Counted from the first letter of the stretch, positions 1-6,682 are shown. The stretch is 8,420 bases of DNA from Spirochaetota bacterium (GCA_023396665.1 JAEWVL010000497.1:1-8420), one strand, 5' to 3'. Translations and numbers: made by a program. Notes: a model not told the origin generated them from the letters alone.

Positions 1-943
1 ATTCGCGTGCGGGCTTGAACACGACATAGGGAAAGCGTCGCGACGAGGGTTTAATGTCGTCAACGGTGAGCTTTTCGAGCATGCGTTTTCTTGACGTCGC
101 CTGACGCGACTTCGAGGCGTTCGAACTGAAACGTTCGATAAACTCCTGCAGCTCTTTTCGCTTGTCTTCTTTCTTTTTGTTCTCGTCCTTTTTCTGTTTC
201 ATGGCAAGCTGACTTGCCTCGAACCAGAAAGAGTAGTTTCCCGAATAGAGTGTTATTTTACCGAAATCGATATCAGCCATGTGTGTGCAGACCCTGTCGA
301 GAAAGTGCCGGTCATGCGATACGACGATTACCGTGTTTTCGAAGCGATCCAGAAAATTCTCGAGCCAGCGTATGTTCTCGATGTTAAGATAGTTCGTGGG
401 CTCGTCCATGAGCAGAATGTCGGGATTGCCGAAAAGCGCCTGCGCCAGCAGCACCCTTACTTTGACCCCCTGTTCGATATCGGCCATTTTACAGCCGTGA
501 AACTGTTCGTCCACACCCAGTCCGGCGAGCAGCTGCGCGGCTTCGCTTTCGGCCTCGTAGCCGTTCATGTCCGAAAATTCCTCTTCAAGCTCAGAGGCGC
601 GCATTCCCTCATCGTCGGTCATCGTCTCTTTCGCGTAAAGCGCCTCGCGCTCTTTCATGAGCGCATACAGGGCGGGATAGCCGAGAATGACACTTTCCAG
701 AACGCTGTACTGATCGTATTCAAACTGGTTCTGTTTCAGTGCGGTCATGCGGTGTTTCGGGTTCCGCTGCACTTCGCCTTCGCTCGGCTCCAGTTCGCCC
801 GAGAGTATTTTCAGAAAAGTCGACTTGCCCGAACCGTTTGCGCCGATAAGGCCGTAACAGTTGCCGGGAGTGAACTTGATATTGACATCTTTAAAGAGGG
901 CGTCTTTGGCAAAGCGGAACGTGAGATTGGCTACGTTTAACAT
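1..943 (-). CDS. ybiT: ABC-F family ATP-binding protein, YbiT/YkpA type (partial, C-terminus off the left edge)
   Basis: This is a soluble ATPase of the ABC-F class. Such proteins have two ABC domains, no membrane segments, and bind the ribosomal E site to tune translation. About 314 codons are visible of a family length near 530. Domain 1 has Walker A GANGSGKST at residues 34-42, Walker B with catalytic Glu at DILLMDE (175-181) and the switch His in VSHDRHF (H210). The phrase RVCTHMADID after it is typical of YbiT. A charged Lys/Glu-rich linker (about 250-300), containing SKSRQATSRKR, is the inter-domain region; domain 2 lies outside the window. The ATG at 943 is chosen because GGAG lies 7 nt upstream (954-951). 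Oddities: the signature motif reads IEQGVK instead of LSGGEK, and the D-loop reads EPTNYLN instead of EPTNHLD. YbiT is also relaxed at the signature (from memory), so this is not necessarily decay. Class is certain; subfamily is likely. Confidence 0.93.
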   Translation of the reverse strand, partial: MLNVANLTFRFAKDALFKDVNIKFTPGNCYGLIGANGSGKSTFLKILSGELEPSEGEVQRNPKHRMTALKQNQFEYDQYSVLESVILGYPALYALMKEREALYAKETMTDDEGMRASELEEEFSDMNGYEAESEAAQLLAGLGVDEQFHGCKMADIEQGVKVRVLLAQALFGNPDILLMDEPTNYLNIENIRWLENFLDRFENTVIVVSHDRHFLDRVCTHMADIDFGKITLYSGNYSFWFEASQLAMKQKKDENKKKEDKRKELQEFIERFSSNASKSRQATSRKRMLEKLTVDDIKPSSRRFPYVVFKPARE

Positions 944-1264
944 CGGGATACTCCATGCGAATAATATGCAATTTGACAGGTTCTTTTCTGATCAATCGTG
1001 TTTATGCGGATTTCATGAGAGGATAGCGCATTCGCGGCCAAAGTAGTTGAGAGCCGGCGAATGTCAAGGATAATGAGGGTTTTCGCGCGGTCTTGTTTTG
1101 TTTTCGAATTATGCGTTAAAGGCGTTTCCCGGAGCCGGCATAACTGTATTCAGGAAACCTCTAAAAATTAACCTTTACAACTCGAATCTCGAAAAATTCC
1201 GGGAAAAAACGTTATAAAATCTTTACTGGAGGTAATTTTTCGAGATTCCCTTCAGGCGGAAAAA
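944..1264. other. Intergenic region between the divergent ABC-F and vapBC genes
   Basis: This stretch has no credible coding sequence. The first ~200 bp should hold the ABC-F promoter on the minus strand. A TATTAT box lies about 20 bp upstream of its GGAG, but no convincing -35 goes with it. The part from 1149 on is occupied by the inverted-repeat element described separately and is much more AT-rich than the flanking backbone. Confidence 0.6.
1149..1256. repeat. MITE-like element: ~19-bp terminal inverted repeats with an internal third copy, flanked by TTCAGG direct repeats
   Basis: Three copies of one motif are visible. Copy A (1152-1170, plus) is AGGAAACCTCTAAAAATTA. Copy B (1184-1198, plus) is GAATCTCGAAAAATT. 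Copy C (1251-1233, minus) reads AGGGAATCTCGAAAAATTA. B and C form a perfect 15-bp inverted repeat around a 35-nt loop; A and C match at 16 of 19 positions and form the outer ends. Inside the outer repeats, ACC (A side) and GGT (C side) extend the symmetry with one base offset. The hexamer TTCAGG is present at both borders (1149-1154 and 1251-1256), as a target duplication would look. There is no ORF inside. No T-tract follows the hairpin, so it is not an ordinary terminator. Calling it a miniature transposable element is inference; a complex operator is the alternative. Confidence 0.55.
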
Positions 1265-1268
1265 GTGA

Positions 1269-1315
1269 TTGTTTTTCCGAAGATTTGTATTACAATATGT
1301 ATTACACAAGAGGAG
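1269..1315 (+). promoter_or_regulatory. vapBC promoter, tandem palindromic operator boxes and RBS
   Basis: A likely -10 TACAAT (1291-1296) sits 16 nt after a weak -35 TTGTTT (1269-1274). Overlapping the -10 and the expected start of transcription are two copies of TGTATTACA (1286-1294 and 1298-1306), 12 bp apart. Each copy is itself a palindrome around a central T; the first extends to TTGTATTACAA. Tandem short boxes covering the core promoter are what a ribbon-helix-helix antitoxin would bind to autoregulate. AGGAG (1311-1315) lies 6 nt before the antitoxin ATG. The repeats are seen directly; the promoter and operator roles are inferred. Confidence 0.6.
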
Positions 1316-1321
1316 TGCTAT

Positions 1322-1576
1322 ATGTCTATTTCATTGCGCCTTGACAGCGAACTGGAACACAAGCTGAATGAGTACGTCAAAATGACGGGGATGCCGAAAT
1401 CGGAACTTATCAGGTCTCTTGTTTCGGATTTTCTGGAGAAACAAAGCGATGATCGCACAGCCTGGGATCTCGGTAAAGCGGTATTCGGTCGAGAAGGCAG
1501 CGGACGGGGAAATCTTTCCAAAGACAGAAAATCGATCCTGAAAGAGAAGCTGCATGACAGAAAAAATCGTCGTTGA
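1322..1576 (+). CDS. Ribbon-helix-helix antitoxin of a VapBC-type module
   Basis: An 84-residue protein beginning MSISLRLDSELEHKLNEYVK. It has a CopG/Arc-like ribbon-helix-helix fold: beta strand ISLRLD (2-7), helix ELEHKLNEYVKMTG, turn MPKSE, helix LIRSLVSDFLEKQ (to about residue 40). Such dimers bind operator DNA, while the basic, disordered tail (rich in Lys/Arg, ending DRKNRR) would wrap the toxin and block its active site. The ATG at 1322 is chosen over an upstream ATG at 1265 because AGGAG precedes it at the right distance and the fold starts exactly there. The upstream extension would also cross the promoter. It overlaps the toxin gene by 23 bp in a different frame, which suggests translational coupling. 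The exact antitoxin family name is uncertain. Confidence 0.88.
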   Translation: MSISLRLDSELEHKLNEYVKMTGMPKSELIRSLVSDFLEKQSDDRTAWDLGKAVFGREGSGRGNLSKDRKSILKEKLHDRKNRR

Positions 1577-1967
1577 TTCAGGACCGCTGATAGCCCTTTT
1601 TGATAAAGACGATCATTACCACAGCATGGCGATTGAGTTTATCAGAAATTTCAGGGGGCAGCTCTTATCCAATCATGCGGTCATTACCGAGGTTACGCAT
1701 CTTCTTGATTTCAGCGTTGGTGTACAGATAGATTTTTTGCAGTGGGTATTGGACGGCGGCGTAAAAATACAGGAAATCACCGCAGATGATCTGTTGCGTA
1801 TAATCGAACTGACGAAAAAATATTCCGATCTTCCCATTGACTTTGCGGATGCGTCACTGGTGGTTCTTTGCGAAAGAATGAAAATCAGGGAAATTGCCAG
1901 TGTCGACAGCGATTTCAGAATTTACAGAACCCGTGAGAAGAAAACATTCAAAAATGTTTTTCTGTAG
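1554..1967 (+). CDS. PIN-domain toxin ribonuclease (VapC-like)
   Basis: A 137-residue single PIN domain. VapC-type PIN toxins are Mg2+-dependent endoribonucleases that cut tRNA or rRNA and stop translation until the antitoxin neutralises them. The acidic metal-binding set is intact: D8 in VVDSGPLIALFD, E46 in ITEVTHLL, D96 and D99 in PIDFADASLV, and D118/D120 in ASVDSDFRIYR. The length fits the family (about 130-145). The start codon lies inside the antitoxin gene (23-bp overlap) with only a weak purine stretch AGAGAAG upstream, so coupled translation is likely. No residue loss or frameshift is seen, so the toxin is probably active. It converges on aroA with a 57-bp gap that contains no clear terminator hairpin. 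Confidence 0.9.
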   Translation: MTEKIVVDSGPLIALFDKDDHYHSMAIEFIRNFRGQLLSNHAVITEVTHLLDFSVGVQIDFLQWVLDGGVKIQEITADDLLRIIELTKKYSDLPIDFADASLVVLCERMKIREIASVDSDFRIYRTREKKTFKNVFL

Positions 1968-2024
1968 GGGGGGTATCAATCCGTCCTGAAATGCGGGTGT
2001 GAAATCTGTTCGGCGTTATCAGGC

Positions 2025-3323
2025 TCATTGCTTCTGAATCGCAAGCCGCTGCAGCTCCTGAAAATATGCGGGAAAAGTCTTCGCACAGCAGTCGGGGTCG
2101 AGTATGCACACCGGCACAGCCCGAGCGGCCAGAGAAAAGGCCATCGCCATGCGGTGATCGTCGTAGGTTTCGATCTCGACGCCTTCATTGATTTGTGCGG
2201 GGGGATGAACGCTGATCCAGTCGGGACCCTCTTCTACAAGGGCGCCGAGTTTGCGAAGCTGATCGCGCACCGCCACTACGCGCTCCGTCTCCTTGACGCG
2301 CCACGAGCCGATGCCCCGTATCGTCGTCGTACCCTCGGCGAAAAGGGCGAGCGTGGCCAGGGTCATCGCCGCGTCGGGCATGTCGATCATGTCGATGTCA
2401 AGGGCGCGAAGCTTGTTGTCCGCTGCCGCCGCGCACTCTATCCAGTCTTTTCCCCGGGTGACGCGGGCCCCCATTTTTTCGAGCACCCCGGCAAAGGCGG
2501 CGTCGCCCTGAACGCTTTCGCTGCCGCAGCCATTGACGCGAAGCGGGCCGCCGAGCGCGCCGAAAGCGAGAAAATAGCTCGCGGAACTCGCATCGCCCTC
2601 GACCGTGATGCGGCCCGGCGAGCGGTACTGCGCCGGATCGACGCGAAAGCGATGGTAGCCCTCGTTTATGACGCTTACGCCGAATTTGCGCATAAGCTTG
2701 ATCGTGATATCTATATAGGGGCGCGATATGAGCTCGCCCTCGATTTCTATTTCGAGCGCTTCGGCCGAGAGCGGAGCCGCCATGAGAAGCGCCGTCAAAA
2801 ACTGACTCGATGTCGTTCCCTTAATTATCGTACGGCCGCCGCGCAATCCCTTCGCGCATATTTTCAGGGGGGGGTACCCGTCTTTTAAAAGATAAGTGAT
2901 CGAAGCGCCTTCAGCCAACAGCGGGCGCAGACCGTCGACGAGGTCGCCGATGGGGCGCTCGCGCATGCGGGCGACACCGTCCAGTGTGAATTCGCCATTC
3001 GCCGCGCACAAAGCCGCGGCAAGCGGGCGCATCGCTGTGCCGGCGTTTCCGAGATTGAGCGGCTGCGCCGGCTCGATAAACGCGGCGCCGCCATTTCCCT
3101 CGACCGATACCGTGCAATCCGAAAGCGTTTCAATGCGAAGGCCGAGCGCCGCGAGGGCGCCCTTCATGGCGCTGATGTCATCCGAGTCGAGCAGCTTATC
3201 GAGCTGTGTTCGGCCCTGCGAGAGTGCCGCCAGCAGCAGGTAGCGGTTTGAAAGGCTCTTCGATCCGGGAAGGGTGATCTCTCCCGCGAGGTTCGCCAGT
3301 GGGCCGATTGTCAGTTTCTGCAT
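2025..3323 (-). CDS. aroA: 3-phosphoshikimate 1-carboxyvinyltransferase (EPSP synthase), class I
   Basis: A 432-residue enzyme (E. coli AroA has 427). It transfers enolpyruvyl from PEP to shikimate-3-phosphate, the sixth step of the shikimate pathway to chorismate and aromatic amino acids, in the cytosol. The N-terminal PGSKSLSNRY gives K22, S23 and R27, at the same positions as in E. coli. NLGNAGTAMRPL (90-101) is the PEP/glyphosate loop of class I enzymes with Gly and Pro unchanged, so glyphosate sensitivity is predicted. Also present are RERPIGDLVDGLR, EGDASSASYF, the catalytic-Asp segment DMPDAAMT, WRVKETER and YDDHRMAM. The ATG at 3323 has AGGAG at 3335-3331, spaced 7 nt. A much longer reading frame to 3587 exists, but the family start and RBS reject it. 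It stands alone on the minus strand, divergent from tex, without other aro genes beside it. Confidence 0.97.
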   Translation of the reverse strand: MQKLTIGPLANLAGEITLPGSKSLSNRYLLLAALSQGRTQLDKLLDSDDISAMKGALAALGLRIETLSDCTVSVEGNGGAAFIEPAQPLNLGNAGTAMRPLAAALCAANGEFTLDGVARMRERPIGDLVDGLRPLLAEGASITYLLKDGYPPLKICAKGLRGGRTIIKGTTSSQFLTALLMAAPLSAEALEIEIEGELISRPYIDITIKLMRKFGVSVINEGYHRFRVDPAQYRSPGRITVEGDASSASYFLAFGALGGPLRVNGCGSESVQGDAAFAGVLEKMGARVTRGKDWIECAAAADNKLRALDIDMIDMPDAAMTLATLALFAEGTTTIRGIGSWRVKETERVVAVRDQLRKLGALVEEGPDWISVHPPAQINEGVEIETYDDHRMAMAFSLAARAVPVCILDPDCCAKTFPAYFQELQRLAIQKQ

Positions 3324-3625
3324 TGCCTTGCTCCTGAATCGCTGAGTCAGTCGTTGACTGCAGACGACAGCCTGACAGAGACCGATGTACAAGGCAAGTA
3401 TGATATTTTGATTGAATCTTCGGATACTCGCTTTAAGCCCCCCAAGCCCCCGGTGGATGGCTTTGAAATATTTATGTGAAACGAAAAAGGCAATCATCAA
3501 AAAGGCGTGGGGATACAAAGACTGTCTTTCACAGTGCGATCTCTTTTTAAAAAAAGATTTTGACGGGCGGCATGACCCCGCCGACAATCAGTACAGCAGA
3601 ATATGAAAACAAGCGGGACAAAAGT
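3324..3625. other. Divergent aroA/tex intergenic region
   Basis: About 300 bp without a credible gene. On the aroA side there is the RBS, a 13-bp palindrome CAGTCGTTGACTG (3348-3360) and a minus-strand TATCAT box near 3400 without a good -35. On the tex side there is a 20-bp AT-rich near-palindrome (3539-3558; ATCTCTTTTT followed by AAAAAAAGAT) and the tex promoter candidate. No RNA gene or riboswitch fold was recognised. Confidence 0.55.
3560..3588 (+). promoter_or_regulatory. Candidate tex promoter with a GC hairpin in its spacer
   Basis: TTGACG (3560-3565) is followed after exactly 17 nt by GACAAT (3583-3588), which would start RNA near 3595, about 30 nt before the tex ATG. The spacer is itself a GC-rich inverted repeat, GGCGG (3566-3570) and CCGCC (3578-3582) around 7 nt. 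The -35 is good and the -10 is mediocre (4 of 6). Inferred only. Confidence 0.4.
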
Positions 3626-5758
3626 ATGCAAACAGAACTGATCGACAAAATTTCAGGCGAGCTGGCGCTGGCAAGCAGGCAGGTCGCGGCGGTAATGACG
3701 CTCATCGAAGAGGGTGCGACGGTGCCCTTTATCGCGCGCTATCGCAAAGAGGCGACGGGTGCACTCGACGAGCTGCAGATCATCGCCATACGTGACCGCT
3801 ATGAGGAGCTTGACGCGCTTGAACAGCGGCGTGAATATATTCTCAAGAGTATCGAGGCGCAGGGAAAACTGAGCGACGAGCTGAAAAAGGCGATTCTCGC
3901 CTGCACGGCGCTGCAGCAGCTCGAAGATCTCTACCTGCCCTATAAACCGAAAAAACGCACGCGCGCCCAAATCGCGCGAGAGAAGGGTCTCGAAGAAGCG
4001 GCGACCCTGCTTTTCGAACAGAACATTACGGATGTGAAAGCTCAGCTTTCGAAATTCATTTCGCCAGACAAGGGTGTCGCCACGATCGATGAGGTTCTGG
4101 CTGGTGCGCGCGACATCATCGCCGAATCGATCAACGAGAATGCGCAGATACGCAAAGATGTCCGCGATCTTTTCGAGAAGCGCGCTTCGATCAGCGCGAG
4201 CGTCATCGCGTCGAAAGAGAAAGAGGCTGAGAAGTACCGCGACTGGTTCGACTGGAAAGAGAACGCGCTGACGGCTCCCTCGCACCGCGTACTCGCGATC
4301 ATGCGCGCGATGGAAGAGGGCTTTTTGCGCGTGCATTTTGTTCCCGAAGAGGCCGAGGCGCTCGCGCTGGTGCAGAAAAATTTCGCGAAGAAAAACGACT
4401 TCTGCCACGCCGAGATTATGGCGGCGGCAGAAGATTCCTACAAGCGCCTCATGGGACCTTCGCTCGAAAACGAGATTCGAAGCGTCTGCAAGAAGCGCGC
4501 CGACGAAGAGGCGATCCGCGTGTTCGCATCGAACCTTCGCGAGCTTCTGCTCGCATCGCCTCTGGGGCAGAAATGCATTCTGGCCCTGGATCCGGGTCTT
4601 CGTACCGGCTGCAAGGTCGTGGTTCTGAACCGGCACGGCGATCTGCTTTACAATACGGCAATCTATCCCCTTGAACCGAAAAACGAAGTGCAGAAATCGG
4701 CCGATGTCATTCGCTCTCTGTGTGAAAAATTTCATGTCGAGGCGATCTCGATCGGCAACGGAACCGGCGGCCGCGAGGCGCTGGCCTTCGTCAAGGCGAT
4801 CGGCCTTGAAAACGTCATCATCACGATGGTGAACGAAAGCGGCGCCTCGGTGTATTCGGCCTCCGAGGTCGCGCGCAAAGAGTTTCCCGATCAGGACATC
4901 ACCGTGCGCGGCGCCGTGTCGATCGGCCGCCGGCTGATGGATCCCCTCTCCGAGCTGGTGAAGATCGATCCCAAGGCGATCGGCGTCGGGCAGTATCAGC
5001 ACGATGTCGACCAGAAGATGCTCAAAAAATCGCTCGACGAGACGGTGGAAAGCTGTGTCAACAGCGTCGGCGTCGATGTCAACACGGCGGGTGTCGAGCT
5101 TCTGCAGTACGTGTCGGGCCTTTCGGGAAGACTGGCGCAGTCGATAGTCAGCTATCGTTCGAAAAACGGAGAGTTCAAAAACCGCACCCAGCTCAAGCTT
5201 GTTCCCGGTATGGGCGAGAAGAGCTTTGAACAGGCAGCGGGTTTTTTGCGAATCAACGCCGGTGACAATCCCCTCGACGCGAGTGCGGTGCATCCCGAGA
5301 GCTATGCCGTCGTCGAGGAGATGGCGAAGGATGCGGGCTGCAGTCTCGGCGAACTTTTAAAATACAAAGAGAAGCGTGAAAAGATCAGGCTCGAAAAATA
5401 CTGTAAAGACGGAGTGGGACTGCCCACGCTCAAGGATATCTATGACGAGCTCGAGAAGCCGGGGCGCGACCCCCGCCGCGAGTTTGAACTTTTCGAATTC
5501 GCCGAGGGCGTCACGCAGATCGCCGACCTGAAAGAGGGCATGGTACTTCCGGGGGTGGTCACCAACGTCACGAAGTTCGGCGCCTTCGTCGATATCGGTG
5601 TGCATCAGGACGGTCTGGTGCATATCAGCGAACTCTCCGACAGATTTGTGAAAGACCCGGCCGAGGTGGTGAAGGTCAACCAGAAGGTGAGCGTTCGCGT
5701 CGTGTCGGTCGATACCGCAAGAAAACGCATCGCCCTTTCGATGAAAGCGATTGGATAA
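3626..5758 (+). CDS. tex: Tex family RNA/DNA-binding transcription accessory protein
   Basis: A 710-residue Tex/YhgF protein (family range about 700-790). Tex binds nucleic acid and is implicated in transcription and tolerance of stress and toxin expression; its exact biochemical role is not settled. Domains in order: helical Tex_N region (1 to ~190) with TVPFIARYRKEATG and LEDLYLPYKPKKRTRAQIA; central linker helices; YqgF/RNase H-like domain starting ILALDPGLRTG (about 317-327, D322); helix-hairpin-helix region from about 486 (NTAGVELLQYVSGLSG through LVPGMGEKSFEQAAGFLRI); and a C-terminal S1 RNA-binding domain from about 637 (LPGVVTNVTKFGAFVDIG, DGLVHISELS, RKRIALSMK). The ATG at 3626 matches the family start; the frame stays open upstream to 3560 but those residues are not Tex-like. 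A clear Shine-Dalgarno is missing (only a GCGGGA-like stretch). All domains are complete. Confidence 0.96.
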   Translation: MQTELIDKISGELALASRQVAAVMTLIEEGATVPFIARYRKEATGALDELQIIAIRDRYEELDALEQRREYILKSIEAQGKLSDELKKAILACTALQQLEDLYLPYKPKKRTRAQIAREKGLEEAATLLFEQNITDVKAQLSKFISPDKGVATIDEVLAGARDIIAESINENAQIRKDVRDLFEKRASISASVIASKEKEAEKYRDWFDWKENALTAPSHRVLAIMRAMEEGFLRVHFVPEEAEALALVQKNFAKKNDFCHAEIMAAAEDSYKRLMGPSLENEIRSVCKKRADEEAIRVFASNLRELLLASPLGQKCILALDPGLRTGCKVVVLNRHGDLLYNTAIYPLEPKNEVQKSADVIRSLCEKFHVEAISIGNGTGGREALAFVKAIGLENVIITMVNESGASVYSASEVARKEFPDQDITVRGAVSIGRRLMDPLSELVKIDPKAIGVGQYQHDVDQKMLKKSLDETVESCVNSVGVDVNTAGVELLQYVSGLSGRLAQSIVSYRSKNGEFKNRTQLKLVPGMGEKSFEQAAGFLRINAGDNPLDASAVHPESYAVVEEMAKDAGCSLGELLKYKEKREKIRLEKYCKDGVGLPTLKDIYDELEKPGRDPRREFELFEFAEGVTQIADLKEGMVLPGVVTNVTKFGAFVDIGVHQDGLVHISELSDRFVKDPAEVVKVNQKVSVRVVSVDTARKRIALSMKAIG

Positions 5759-5797
5759 ACGTGAAGAATATAACAACTCTTCTGCGGTACTGATTCG

Positions 5798-6088
5798 ATG
5801 CAGCTGCTCGGGACGAAATTTCACATTCCCCTGCCGTCCGGGCCTTTGGTGTCGCGACCGCGTCTGTACGAAGCGCTTGACCGGTGCCTTGCAAAAAAAC
5901 TGACGCTCCTGTCCGCGCCCGCCGGTTTGGGCAATCCCCTGTGCATGGTGCGCGTCGATATCGCCGAAAAACGCGGCATATCGCTCAGCACCGTCAAGGG
6001 TCACAATCAGAATATCTTCGCCAAACTCGGTGTACTGCGGCGCACCGAGGCCATCGCCCGAGCGAGAGAGCTGGGATTGTTGAAATGA
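5798..6088 (+). pseudogene. Deletion remnant of a MalT/LAL-type LuxR transcriptional regulator
   Basis: A 96-codon frame made of the two ends of a large regulator. Residues 2-45 (LLGTKFHIPLPSGPLVSRPR, then KKLTLLSAPAGLG) match the start of LAL/MalT-type regulators, ending where the Walker A motif GFGKTTL should be; here it reads GLGNPL. Residues about 54-96 (DIAEKRGISLSTVKGH, IFAKLGV, AIARARELGLL) match the last part of a LuxR-type HTH, including the recognition helix but lacking the first helices. Family members are about 850-900 residues, so roughly 800 codons (the ATPase, TPR-like sensor region and half of the HTH) are gone. The junction falls near 5930-5956 and reading stays in frame. No Shine-Dalgarno precedes the ATG. 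It is probably non-functional, although a short expressed DNA-binding peptide cannot be excluded. It lies 39 bp after tex. Confidence 0.85.
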
Positions 6089-6089
6089 T

Positions 6090-6118
6090 TTGACACTGTA
6101 CATACTTTGTAGTATATT
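6090..6118 (+). promoter_or_regulatory. Strong sigma70 promoter and overlapping operator of the BrnT-like TA module
   Basis: A perfect -35 TTGACA (6090-6095), a 17-nt spacer and a 5/6 -10 TATATT (6113-6118). The inverted repeat ATACT-TTGT-AGTAT (6102-6115) covers the spacer and enters the -10, as expected for an autoregulatory operator. The expected transcription start is about 6125, which is the first base of the toxin ATG; no Shine-Dalgarno lies between, so the mRNA is predicted to be leaderless. The boxes are seen directly; function is inferred. Confidence 0.75.
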
Positions 6119-6124
6119 GTGTAA

Positions 6125-6379
6125 ATGATAAAGTGGGATGAGCGGATAAATGAAATTCTTAAGTCCGAAAGAGGAATTTCTTTCGAGGAAATAGCTGATA
6201 TCATATCTGCGGAGAAGTATTTGGCAGTTATTAAAAATCCGAATTATTCAAACCAGAAGATTTTTGTTGTGGCACTCAAAGGCTACGTTTTTGCCGTCCC
6301 TTTTGTTATCGATGGAGAAGATATATTTCTGAAAACCATCTATCCAAGTCGTAAGTTACGAATGAAATATATGGAGTAG
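6125..6379 (+). CDS. BrnT-like type II toxin
   Basis: An 84-residue protein beginning MIKWDERINEILKSERGISF. The features W4-D5, GISFEEI (17-23), a central set of beta strands (KIFVVALKGYVFAVPFVIDG) and the tail IYPSRKLRMKY resemble BrnT and related RelE-fold toxins, which are ribonucleases that inhibit translation. The toxin-first order with a ribbon-helix-helix protein next also fits BrnTA. The ATG at 6125 is fixed by the WDE motif right after it, although no RBS is present. The stop is followed after 3 nt by the antitoxin ATG. Base composition is clearly more AT-rich than tex, which suggests acquisition. It is a divergent member: family assignment is likely, the activity unproven. Confidence 0.78.
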   Translation: MIKWDERINEILKSERGISFEEIADIISAEKYLAVIKNPNYSNQKIFVVALKGYVFAVPFVIDGEDIFLKTIYPSRKLRMKYME

Positions 6380-6382
6380 TGT

Positions 6383-6682
6383 ATGAAAAAAATAAAACTT
6401 TCAGTTGAAGAACAAGCCATTGAGAACGAAATAGAAACATATGTTCCTCTTTCAAAAAAAGAAAAAACCAAAATTGATTCCATTATCAATTCAAGTAAAA
6501 AAGTGTCGGTAACGCTGCGATTGGATGCAAATGATCTTGAACAGGCAAAAAGAGCGGCGGAAAAAGAAGGTCTGCCGTATCAGACCCTCATATCAAGTGT
6601 TCTTCACAGATTTTTAAAAGGTACTTTGGTGGACGAGAAAAGCATCAGAAAAACGCTATCGCTGCTATCGGGAAAAAACTGA
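6383..6682 (+). CDS. Ribbon-helix-helix (CopG-like) antitoxin paired with the BrnT-like toxin
   Basis: A 99-residue, Lys-rich protein. Residues 1-40 are charged and probably flexible, the part expected to bind the toxin. Residues 41-79 form a ribbon-helix-helix DNA-binding domain: strand VSVTLRLD, helix DLEQAKRAAEKEG, turn LPYQTL, helix ISSVLHRFLKG. The LPYQTLISSVLH phrase is typical of CopG-type antitoxins found with this class of toxin. GGAG at 6373-6376, inside the last toxin codons, serves as RBS 6 nt before the ATG at 6383, so the two genes form one operon. It likely represses the upstream promoter by binding the inverted repeat there. No terminator hairpin was seen after it. Confidence 0.83.
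   Translation: MKKIKLSVEEQAIENEIETYVPLSKKEKTKIDSIINSSKKVSVTLRLDANDLEQAKRAAEKEGLPYQTLISSVLHRFLKGTLVDEKSIRKTLSLLSGKN

Noticed and set aside
281..940. A 219-codon plus-strand frame at the left end.
   Set aside because: It is antisense to the ABC-F gene, whose Walker A, Walker B and switch motifs are all on the minus strand.
1265..1321. An upstream ATG that would lengthen the VapB-like antitoxin by 19 residues.
   Set aside because: The extension runs through the predicted promoter and operator, and the AGGAG RBS points to 1322.
1968..2024. A transcription terminator between the PIN toxin gene and aroA.
   Set aside because: Only a 5-bp CCTGA/TCAGG pairing with a 29-nt loop and no T-tract was found.
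2028..2888. A 286-codon plus-strand frame opposite aroA.
   Set aside because: It is a shadow of aroA with His/Arg/Ala-rich composition and no known motif.
3324..3587. An N-terminal extension giving AroA 520 residues.
   Set aside because: The ATG at 3323 has an AGGAG RBS, and its first residues align with the known AroA start (K22/S23/R27). The upstream residues are not family-like.
3653..5293. A 546-codon frame on the minus strand inside tex.
   Set aside because: It is antisense to a complete, well-conserved Tex protein and shows no recognisable motifs. Long antisense frames are common opposite GC-rich genes.
5357..6103. A 248-codon minus-strand frame spanning the end of tex and the regulator remnant.
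   Set aside because: It lies antisense to the S1 domain of Tex and to the LuxR remnant and has no recognisable domain of its own.
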